This document shows, in pieces, positions 1 through 5,242 of a stretch of 5,242 nt of DNA; positions within the stretch are counted from its first letter, which is position 1; every line of letters starts with the position of its first letter. A program made the position numbers and the translations under genes. The DNA is from Spirochaetales bacterium (GTDB lineage: Bacteria; Spirochaetota; Spirochaetia; Treponematales; UBA12059). The stretch lies in assembly GCA_004525355.1 (NCBI GenBank), contig SPCK01000175.1:1-5242 (forward strand), given 5' to 3'. A model generated the notes under the pieces. The model did not search any database. It had not been told where the DNA came from and saw only the letters and a list, made by a program, of their open reading frames with translations.

Positions 1-1652
1 AGCCTATCCATCTTCTGTAGCGCCTCGAAGAGGGTGCAGTTCCGGTTAATTTCAATAGGGTTCTGTTTGACCAAACCAGCGATAAAATCATCCTTGTTTA
101 TCTTGGAATTATACAGTTCTTTGAAACTGATTGTTCCGATCACACGGCTTTCCGATAGAACCGGAAGCAGGCCGATTTCTTTATCGTGCATTTTTTTCAA
201 AACTGACGCGACGGTGAAGTGCGGTTCGCAGAATACAAGGTTCTCTTTCATTATATCCCCTACCAAAATCGATTTGAAAAGGGGGATGCGTTTATCCAGG
301 TTGATGATGATTCCGCGTCTACTCAGTTTCTTTGTGTAGATGGTTTCTTTGTATAAAATAGCGGCAAAGAAATGTGAAATGACTACACTAAGCATCAGGG
401 GGAGCATGATTTCGTAATTTCTGGTCATCTCGAAGATCATGATGATTGCGGTGAGACTTGCGCCGGTCGTTCCTGATACCACGGCCGCCATCCCCACTAT
501 TGCGTAGGCGGACACGGGGCCTGTTATGTTTGGGAATAACGAGTGGACCATAATTCCCAGGGCGGCACCGCTTGCCGCTCCAAGGAAGAAGGATGGAGCG
601 AAAATACCTCCCGAGCCGCCGGATGCGAGTGTAAGAGAAATGGCTATGATCTTCATTCCCACCAAAAGCAGGACAATCAAGAGAGAAGGAACATTGCTCG
701 ACAACACTTGTGCAAGGAATTCATAGCCGACTCCGAAGACGTAGTACTGTCCAAAAAATCTCAGGGAGAGGTATCCGATAATTCCAATCAAGGTGCCGCC
801 TACAAGGGCCTTGATGGTGGCGTTGATTTTAATGGCGCTAAAAAAATCTTCCGTCCAATATAGGGTATGGATAAAAGCGATGGCAACACAGCCCGCAAGA
901 AATCCAAGAACGATGTAAAACAGGATTTCCGACGAGGAAACCAACAGATATTCCGGTAATACAAAAGCGGGATGGTTCCCCAGAATCAGAGTTGAAATAC
1001 GCGTAGCGATGGTAGAGGAAACAACCAGAGGCATAATCGTCATGATGCTGTATTCGGGAAGGATCAGCTCGAGGGCGAACATGATGCCCCCGATTGGCGC
1101 GTTGAAGGTGGCCCCGATGCCCCCCGCGGCACCGGCTCCTACCAAGATGATGGTCTCTCTGGGGCTTAGTTTCAATACCTGCCCCAAAGTAGAACCGAAA
1201 CTGGCTCCAATTTGAACAATAGGTCCCGAGCATCCGACAGATCCTCCCGTACCGATCGTAATGGCGGAGACGAAGGATTTGATCAATGCCACCACGGGGC
1301 GGATAACGCCGCGTTTTACCATTACGGCGGCTATCACTTCAGGCACCCCATGGCCTTTGGCCTCGGGGGCCCATTTTGCGGTAATCCATTGGGCAAGGGC
1401 GATACCGACCGCGGGTACGAAGATGACCAAGAGGCCCCATCGGGAAACGAAGGGTAGTTCCCCATTGTAATCAAAGGATAGGGTACCGAAGAAAAAAAGA
1501 TTATGAAAAAAAGCTATCAGATAGCGAAAAGCGATCGCGCCGAATCCCGCTACTACTCCGACTAGAACGGCGAGAAAACTGATGTGGATTGTACGCTGCA
1601 ATTGATTTACTTGATTATTTGCTATTGGTTTGATACTTGTCCTTCGGATCAC
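1..1652 (-). CDS. CLC-family chloride channel/transporter with CBS domains (3' end cut by window edge)
   Basis: Integral membrane anion channel or transporter. The minus-strand frame is open from a stop at 1673-1671 to base 1, about 550 codons, and I translated it throughout. CLC signatures lie in the expected order: GHGVPEV (residues ~100-106, selectivity-filter motif), GCSGP followed by IVQIG (~140-149), FNAPIGGI near 185, GSGGIFAP (~347-353) and a pore Tyr at ~439 in a helix-R-like context. From ~466 a cytosolic CBS domain follows (DIMKEN, then GLLPVL and VIGTIS), and a second CBS repeat starts before the edge. The filter Ser of E. coli ClcA is His, as in a large bacterial GHGVPE clade. 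The gating Glu is Ser142 and the proton-Glu position reads Leu196. No in-frame ATG exists; I chose GTG at 1652 because AAGTGGG lies 8 bases upstream. TTG at 1601 is the alternative. The gene is divergent from the redox operon. Family is certain; transported ion and mechanism are not. Confidence 0.5.
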   Translation of the reverse strand, partial: MIRRTSIKPIANNQVNQLQRTIHISFLAVLVGVVAGFGAIAFRYLIAFFHNLFFFGTLSFDYNGELPFVSRWGLLVIFVPAVGIALAQWITAKWAPEAKGHGVPEVIAAVMVKRGVIRPVVALIKSFVSAITIGTGGSVGCSGPIVQIGASFGSTLGQVLKLSPRETIILVGAGAAGGIGATFNAPIGGIMFALELILPEYSIMTIMPLVVSSTIATRISTLILGNHPAFVLPEYLLVSSSEILFYIVLGFLAGCVAIAFIHTLYWTEDFFSAIKINATIKALVGGTLIGIIGYLSLRFFGQYYVFGVGYEFLAQVLSSNVPSLLIVLLLVGMKIIAISLTLASGGSGGIFAPSFFLGAASGAALGIMVHSLFPNITGPVSAYAIVGMAAVVSGTTGASLTAIIMIFEMTRNYEIMLPLMLSVVISHFFAAILYKETIYTKKLSRRGIIINLDKRIPLFKSILVGDIMKENLVFCEPHFTVASVLKKMHDKEIGLLPVLSESRVIGTISFKELYNSKINKDDFIAGLVKQNPIEINRNCTLFEALQKMDR

Positions 1653-1770
1653 GGCGCATACCCACTTGTATCAATGGATGTAATTTCAAGAAAAACCGGC
1701 CCTTCCGAGAGCCCCAACCCAAGTATTGAAAAAACCTATATAGCAGGGACTTTCACGCTTTCAGATGTCT

Positions 1771-1800
1771 TTGTCAAGTTTAAGCCTGGCGGTTGTCAAG
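1771..1800. repeat. Direct repeat TTGTCAAG x2, 22-base period
   Basis: TTGTCAAG occurs at 1771-1778 and again at 1793-1800. The start-to-start distance is 22 bases, about two helical turns, so both copies would face the same side of the DNA. On the minus strand each copy reads CTTGACAA, which includes a perfect -35 hexamer. The repeat lies between the two divergent genes, so it could be an operator for a dimeric regulator. A chance repeat in an AT-rich gap is also possible. Confidence 0.5.
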
Positions 1801-1869
1801 ACGCGATTATTATGTTACCTGGATTAGGCGGACAGGGCTGTCGGGTTCTCCTTTCGTGGTTTACATTCA

Positions 1870-1888
1870 CGCTCGACAAAAGCGAGCG
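1870..1888 (+). other. Small hairpin in the divergent control region
   Basis: CGCTCG at 1870-1875 and CGAGCG at 1883-1888 are perfectly complementary around a 7-base loop. No T-run follows, so it is not a terminator. It lies just upstream of the candidate rightward promoter. It could be an operator dyad or simply chance. Confidence 0.5.
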
Positions 1889-1893
1889 AAGTG

Positions 1894-1923
1894 TTCTGCC
1901 ACAGCAACTGAATATGGTATGAT
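1894..1923 (+). promoter_or_regulatory. Candidate extended -10 promoter for the redox operon
   Basis: TGGTATGAT at 1915-1923 is an extended -10 element (TGn followed by TATGAT, one mismatch to TATAAT). A poor -35, TTCTGC at 1894-1899, sits 18 bases upstream. Transcription would begin near 1930 and give a leader of about 90 bases before the GTG at 2020. A second -10-like box, TATACT at 1985-1990, lies closer to the gene but has no -35. The assignment is by sequence match only. Confidence 0.5.
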
Positions 1924-2004
1924 AAATTTTTAAAAAATAGTATTTCGAAGCAAGAATAATATATATCGATTCGCCGGTCACGGGTATACTTACGGTATTG
2001 ATGC

Positions 2005-2011
2005 AAGGAGG
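2005..2011 (+). promoter_or_regulatory. Strong ribosome binding site deciding the GTG start at 2020
   Basis: AAGGAGG is a perfect anti-Shine-Dalgarno match, 8 bases before the GTG at 2020. It fixes a non-ATG start, and the FAD-binding strand then begins at residue 8, as normal for this fold. Confidence 0.5.
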
Positions 2012-2019
2012 CCGGAGCG

Positions 2020-3459
2020 GTGAAAACAGGGTCAAACCGTTACGATGTATGTATCGTTGGAGCGGGCGTTTGCGGCGCCAATATTGCCAGGCGCCTGTCG
2101 GCCTATGATCTGGACGTGGTTCTCGTGGACAAGGAAGTAGACGTATCTTTCGGGGTTTCCAAGGCCAATTCGGGTATCGTTCACGGTGGCTTTCACCACA
2201 GCAAGAAATACCTGAAGGCAAGACTGGAAATCCAGGGCGCGATGATGTTCGAACGACTGCGGCAGGAACTGGATTTTCCATTCAAGCGCTGCGGCATTGT
2301 TGTCGCGGCCCTGCACGAAGACGAGATGCGGGCCATCGAGCAGCTATACATGCAAGGCGTGGACAACGGCGTCATCGGCATAGAAATGTGCTCGCGCGAG
2401 CGCATGCTGGATCTGGAGCCAAAGCTCAATCCCGACGTACTCGGCGGCCTCTGGGTGCCTGGCGGGGGGATCGTTGAACCGTACCGATTCGTGTTTTCCC
2501 TCGTCGAGAGCGCCGTAAAGAACGGCGTCCAGATCATGACGGGATTCAAGGTCGCCGCCGCGGTACGGGCGGGGGAGGAATGGACTATCCGCGCTGCAGA
2601 CGGGCGATCCATCAGGGCGGCCTACGTCGTCAACGCGGCGGGCCTGTTCGCCGATGAGGTTTCCGAGGTGTTCGGCGCCGAGGAATTCGCCATCAAGCCG
2701 CGCAAGGGCGAGTACTACCTGCTGGATCGCATGACGAAAGCCCGTCCCAATCGCGTGGTTTTCCCGGTACCCACAAGCGTTTCCAAGGGTCTTCTCGTCA
2801 TCCCGACGGTAGAAGGGACAGTGCTCATCGGTCCGACCGCCGAGTCCGTTGACGACAAGTGCGACCTGGCGACTACGCGCGACCAGCTTGAGAAGATCCT
2901 TTCCTCTGCGCGCATGATGATCCCTTCCATATCGGAGTATGACGTCATCACGAGTTTCGCGGGCTTGCGACCAACTTTGGGTGAGGACTTTTACATCGAC
3001 ATGAGCCAGAAGGTCCCCAACCTGGTGCAGGTTGCCGGAATCGAGTCGCCAGGGCTGACCGCGAGCCCGGCTATCGGAGAATACGTCAAGGATCTGCTCA
3101 AGAAGGCCGGACTCAAGCTTCGTGAGAAGGTGGATTACGATCCCTTCGTCGGCAAGCGTCTGCACGTCAAGGATCTGTCCCCCTACGAGGTGGACGAACT
3201 GGCTGCCGCGGACCCGAACTACGCCAATATGGTCTGCCGTTGCGAGAAGGTGTCGGAGGCTGAGATTATCGAGGCGGTGCGGGCTGGACACACGACGCTC
3301 GACGGTATCAAGTATTTTACGCGGGCCCAGATGGGACGCTGCCAGGGCGGTTTCTGCACCTATAAAATCATCAAGATCATCATGCGCGAGACGGGCCTTT
3401 CGTGGCAGGACATCACAAAGAACGGCGGAGAAAGCCAAATACTCAAGGACGCCTTATGA
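2020..3459 (+). CDS. GlpA/LhgO-like FAD-dependent dehydrogenase with C-terminal BFD [2Fe-2S] domain
   Basis: A 479-residue, probably cytosolic or membrane-peripheral flavoprotein of the DAO fold (COG0579-like). It would oxidise a hydroxy substrate such as glycerol-3-phosphate or L-2-hydroxyglutarate. The N-terminal FAD Rossmann motif is GAGVCG (residues 14-19), with an acidic Asp37 for the ribose. NSGIVHGG (50-57) matches the flavin/substrate loop of the LhgO and GlpA families. VNAAG (204-208), GLRP (315-318) and GIESPGL (340-346) are the expected C-terminal flavin and substrate elements. A BFD-like domain follows from ~404, with Cys406, Cys408, Cys441 and Cys446 (CxC then Cx4C) able to bind [2Fe-2S], as in E. 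coli GlpA. No signal peptide or membrane helix is visible. The stop overlaps the next start (ATGA), so the two are probably translated together. The fold is certain. The substrate is open: the NSG..HGG loop resembles LhgO as much as GlpA, while the BFD tail and the neighbours favour a GlpA-like role. Confidence 0.5.
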   Translation: MKTGSNRYDVCIVGAGVCGANIARRLSAYDLDVVLVDKEVDVSFGVSKANSGIVHGGFHHSKKYLKARLEIQGAMMFERLRQELDFPFKRCGIVVAALHEDEMRAIEQLYMQGVDNGVIGIEMCSRERMLDLEPKLNPDVLGGLWVPGGGIVEPYRFVFSLVESAVKNGVQIMTGFKVAAAVRAGEEWTIRAADGRSIRAAYVVNAAGLFADEVSEVFGAEEFAIKPRKGEYYLLDRMTKARPNRVVFPVPTSVSKGLLVIPTVEGTVLIGPTAESVDDKCDLATTRDQLEKILSSARMMIPSISEYDVITSFAGLRPTLGEDFYIDMSQKVPNLVQVAGIESPGLTASPAIGEYVKDLLKKAGLKLREKVDYDPFVGKRLHVKDLSPYEVDELAAADPNYANMVCRCEKVSEAEIIEAVRAGHTTLDGIKYFTRAQMGRCQGGFCTYKIIKIIMRETGLSWQDITKNGGESQILKDAL

Positions 3460-4712
3460 AAGAGTTGTACTTTGACGCCGCGGTGATAGGCGGTGGAGCC
3501 GCGGGCATGGCCGCTGCTCTTGAATTGGACACGGCGGGTTTATCCTGCGCCATCATTGAACGGGAGGACGGCCTGGGCGGCATCCTCGGGCAATGCATCC
3601 ACAATGGCTTCGGCTTGATCGAGTTCGACGAGGAACTGACCGGCCCCGAGTTCGCCGAGCGCATGCAAGAGAAGCTTGCGGGCACGCGTATAAGCGTTTT
3701 TACCGGCGCTACCGTGATGGAGATGGACACCCTTCCCGAAATCAAGACGCTGTACTGCTATTCGGCCAGGTGGGGCGTCCTCAAGGTGAATGCCAAGGCC
3801 ATCGTACTGGCAATGGGCTGCCGCGAGCGGAACAGGGGCAACATTCGCATACCAGGCGACCGGCCAGCAGGAGTCTATACCGCGGGCCTGGCCCAACGAC
3901 TGGTAAATATCGAGGGGTTCATTCCGGGCAGGAACGCCGTGGTCATCGGGTCTGGCGACATCGGCCTTATCATGGCACGGCGCATGAGCTGGATCGGCTG
4001 CAAAGTACACGCGGTAGTGGAGATCCTGCCGTATCCATCCGGGTTGACCCGCAATATCGTCCAGTGTCTGCATGATTTCGACATCCCACTGTACCTGTCC
4101 CACCTGACGACGCGCATTATCGGCAGGGAGCGGGTCGAGGGGGTCGAGGTGACGCCGATCGAGAACGGGGCGCTGATGCAAGAGAAAGCCTTCATCATAC
4201 CCTGCGATACTGTCCTTCTTTCGGTGGGACTGGTTCCGGAAAACGAGCTGTCCAAAACTGTCGGGGTAGGGTTGAATCCCATGACCAACGGCCCCGCGGT
4301 TGATTCGATGTTGATGACCAGCGTGCCCGGCGTTTTTGCCTGCGGAAACGTCCTCCACGTGCACGACCTTGTGGATTACGTGGTGGAAGAGTCCAGGCGG
4401 GCGGGCGGCAACGTTGCCCGCTGGCTCAAGGGCGAGCGGCCCGGGCGCGAGGCTCGCGTAAAGGCCGGCTCCAACGTTCGCTATGCCGCGCCGAGCAAGG
4501 TTGACCTTGAGCGAGACAACAAACTCTATCTGCGTGCCATGATCGTCAAGAACGGAGCCGCCCTCGAGGTCAAGGTCAACAACAGGATCGTCAAGACTAT
4601 CAAGAAAAATCACGTCCAGCCGTCCGAGATGCTGACCCTGGAACTGGGACCCAAGGATCTGGAAGGTGCCGCTGGCGTGCCCGATCCCATGATAGAGATT
4701 TCAATCAATTGA
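3456..4712 (+). CDS. NAD(P)/FAD-dependent oxidoreductase of the pyridine-nucleotide-disulfide fold
   Basis: A 418-residue flavoprotein, likely partner of the upstream dehydrogenase. It starts at ATG 3456, overlapping the upstream stop by ATGA, with AAGGA at 3445-3449 as ribosome site. An earlier in-frame ATG at 3402 lies inside the previous gene and adds a basic tail foreign to the fold. The FAD motif GGGAAG spans residues 12-17. GGILGQC (41-47) follows, with a conserved-looking Cys47. GCRER lies in the first linker, the second nucleotide motif GSGDIG is at 165-170 and binds NAD(P), and GVFACGN (292-298) is the closing flavin motif. The CxxC redox disulfide of thioredoxin reductases is absent. 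Residues ~345-418 form a charged extension of alternating strands, not part of the flavin core. The general build resembles the HcnB and sarcosine oxidase alpha relatives. It is not GlpB, which lacks this arrangement. Electrons could pass between the partner's [2Fe-2S] and NAD(P), but the direction is inferred. Confidence 0.5.
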   Translation: MKELYFDAAVIGGGAAGMAAALELDTAGLSCAIIEREDGLGGILGQCIHNGFGLIEFDEELTGPEFAERMQEKLAGTRISVFTGATVMEMDTLPEIKTLYCYSARWGVLKVNAKAIVLAMGCRERNRGNIRIPGDRPAGVYTAGLAQRLVNIEGFIPGRNAVVIGSGDIGLIMARRMSWIGCKVHAVVEILPYPSGLTRNIVQCLHDFDIPLYLSHLTTRIIGRERVEGVEVTPIENGALMQEKAFIIPCDTVLLSVGLVPENELSKTVGVGLNPMTNGPAVDSMLMTSVPGVFACGNVLHVHDLVDYVVEESRRAGGNVARWLKGERPGREARVKAGSNVRYAAPSKVDLERDNKLYLRAMIVKNGAALEVKVNNRIVKTIKKNHVQPSEMLTLELGPKDLEGAAGVPDPMIEISIN

Positions 4713-4719
4713 CAAGGTA

Positions 4720-4755
4720 GCTACTGGCAGCCCGCATCCGCGGTTGGTCAGTAGC
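4720..4755 (+). other. Intercistronic hairpin between the second and third operon genes
   Basis: The 63-base gap holds a long imperfect stem: 4720-4732 (GCTACTGGCAGCC) pairs with 4742-4755 (GGTTGGTCAGTAGC), with one bulge and two G-U pairs, around a 9-base loop. Only a short T-rich stretch (CTGTTTA) follows, so a full intrinsic terminator is doubtful. The ribosome site GGAGGG (4764-4769) of the next gene lies 8 bases downstream. It may act in mRNA processing, stability or partial attenuation, setting the level of the small subunit. This is a manual fold with no energy calculation. Confidence 0.5.
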
Positions 4756-4775
4756 CTGTTTATGGAGGGCGCGGC

Positions 4776-5153
4776 ATGAGCGAGGAATTGGTATGCATTA
4801 CCTGTCCCATGGGTTGTAGGCTTACTGTTGACAGGTTGGATGATAGTTCCCTGAAGGTCGATGGCAACCGCTGTTCACGGGGAATACAATACGCGACAGA
4901 GGAGCTGCTGGCGCCCAAGCGTATGGTCAGCGCGACCGCGAGGATATCGGTGTCTGCGGACACCCTCGATTTCGGCAGCATCATGCGCCTCCCGGTTCGA
5001 ACGACGATGCCCTATCCCAAGGAGCGCGTACCCGACCTGCTCAAGGCCATCTATGCGTTGAACGTTTCCCTGCCGGTAAAGCGTGGGGAGGTGTTGATCA
5101 ATGACTTCAAAGGCAGCGGGGTAGACGTGATCGCGGCCAGAACCCTACCATGA
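4776..5153 (+). CDS. DUF1667-type small four-cysteine protein (putative Fe-S or metal subunit)
   Basis: A 125-residue soluble protein, recognised as the DUF1667 family that accompanies such oxidoreductases. The ATG at 4776 follows GGAGGG by six bases. The N-terminus carries Cys7, Cys10 and Cys14 (CxxCxxxC, in CITCPMGC) and Cys33 in NRCSRG, giving a four-Cys site for an Fe-S cluster or zinc. The pattern is CxxCxxxC, then a Val-rich strand, then Gly-Asn-x-Cys-x-x-Gly. It resembles the [4Fe-4S] cap of molybdopterin oxidoreductases, although no Mo-binding part follows. The C-terminal half (residues ~70-125) has a conserved-looking LPVRT and KxxVPDLLKAI helix, then VLINDFKGSGVDVIAAR. It sits third in the operon, where GlpC would be in E. 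coli, but has none of GlpC's Cys-rich modules. An electron-transfer role is inferred. Family assignment is from memory and should be close. Confidence 0.5.
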   Translation: MSEELVCITCPMGCRLTVDRLDDSSLKVDGNRCSRGIQYATEELLAPKRMVSATARISVSADTLDFGSIMRLPVRTTMPYPKERVPDLLKAIYALNVSLPVKRGEVLINDFKGSGVDVIAARTLP

Positions 5154-5230
5154 GCGATGATGCAACCGTCGGCCCGTTCGCGGGTCGGATACTGCGCGGC
5201 CGCAAGAAGGCCGGAATCCTGTCGATTTAA
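5150..5230 (+). CDS. Possible 26-codon ORF coupled to the end of the DUF1667 gene
   Basis: The ATG at 5150 overlaps the upstream TGA (ATGA), and the frame runs to TAA at 5228. The 26-residue peptide has an acidic start (MSDD) and a basic tail (GRKK), with no transmembrane stretch. No separate ribosome site is seen beyond coupling to the upstream stop. It may be a real tiny gene, a truncated remnant, or a chance ORF in a GC-rich trailer. I recognise no family. Confidence 0.5.
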   Translation: MSDDATVGPFAGRILRGRKKAGILSI

Positions 5231-5242
5231 GCGGAGTAGTCA

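Larger units (their letters stand above)
1653..2019. other. Divergent intergenic control region
   Basis: This 367-base gap separates the two divergent genes and must hold both promoters. It is more AT-rich than the operon to its right, with A/T runs at about 1924-1938 and 1957-1966. It contains a direct repeat (1771-1800), a small hairpin (1870-1888), an extended -10 candidate facing right (1915-1923) and a poorer one facing left (TG-C-TATATA on the minus strand, 1745-1737, with no good -35). Two TTGACA hexamers read leftward inside the direct repeats, but no -10 sits at 16-18 bases from either. The open frames crossing the gap have no ribosome site and no recognisable product. I see no riboswitch fold that I can name. 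Confidence 0.5.

Noticed and set aside
838..1233. Minus-strand 131-codon frame inside the CLC gene
   Set aside because: It is out of frame with the CLC reading frame, which carries all family motifs across these bases without interruption.
1750..1763. Catabolite-repression (cre) site
   Set aside because: The minus strand has TGAAAGCG, half of a cre site, but the other half does not match.
1653..1800. Fluoride riboswitch upstream of the CLC gene
   Set aside because: Fluoride-specific CLCs often follow one, but I find no match to its conserved GGxGATG start and pseudoknot elements, and the protein lacks the fluoride-CLC motif set as far as I can align it.
1584..1922. Plus-strand 112-codon frame over the CLC start and the intergenic gap
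   Set aside because: It starts at GTG without a ribosome site, overlaps the CLC 5' end in antisense and shows no recognisable domain.
1796..2281. Minus-strand 161-codon frame crossing into the dehydrogenase
   Set aside because: Antisense to the start of a well-supported gene, rich in Arg/Pro, no family resemblance.
2344..3438. Long minus-strand open frame (364 codons) opposite the dehydrogenase
   Set aside because: Its product is His/Arg/Asp-rich with no recognisable fold. It is the antisense shadow of a GC-rich gene whose plus-strand frame has clear motifs.
3402..3455. Upstream start for the second flavoprotein
   Set aside because: It would add 18 basic residues encoded wholly within the previous gene. 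The ATG at 3456 has a ribosome site and the usual ATGA coupling.
3540..4613. Long minus-strand open frame (357 codons) opposite the second flavoprotein
   Set aside because: Same reason: antisense shadow with no domain or ribosome site, opposite a well-supported gene.
5198..5215. Terminator after the operon
   Set aside because: GGCC repeats can form a short stem here, but no T-run follows before the window ends.

Overview
The window is bacterial DNA: short intergenic gaps, ATGA stop/start overlaps and Shine-Dalgarno sites. It holds two divergent units separated by a 367-base intergenic region. Leftward (minus strand) runs a CLC-family chloride channel/transporter gene with C-terminal CBS domains. 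It leaves the window at base 1, so its 3' end is missing. Rightward (plus strand) runs a tight redox operon: a GlpA/LhgO-like FAD dehydrogenase with a C-terminal BFD-type [2Fe-2S] domain, a two-dinucleotide-domain flavoprotein oxidoreductase, and a small four-cysteine DUF1667 protein. A possible 26-codon ORF is coupled to the end of the third gene.

The three rightward genes look like one electron-transfer module. The first probably oxidises a 2-hydroxyacid or glycerol-3-phosphate at FAD and passes electrons to its own [2Fe-2S] centre. The second, with FAD and NAD(P) folds, would link this to NAD(P) or another carrier. The small Cys protein is likely an Fe-S or metal subunit. The layout recalls anaerobic glycerol-3-phosphate dehydrogenase GlpABC, but subunits two and three are not GlpB and GlpC. 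From memory, similar trios occur beside glycerol genes in clostridia, spirochaetes and related anaerobes. That makes an anaerobic or fermentative host likely, but no taxon can be fixed from this window.

The most unusual point is in the CLC gene. At the position of the gating glutamate (GREGP in the E. coli protein) it reads GCSGP. At the internal proton-glutamate position it appears to have leucine. This argues against a classical Cl-/H+ antiporter and for a channel-like or otherwise altered protein.

Bases 1653-2019 hold the divergent control region: weak promoter candidates, a direct repeat with a 22-base period and a small hairpin. The CLC side is visibly more AT-rich than the redox operon. 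I see no tRNA, rRNA, CRISPR array, insertion sequence or attachment site.
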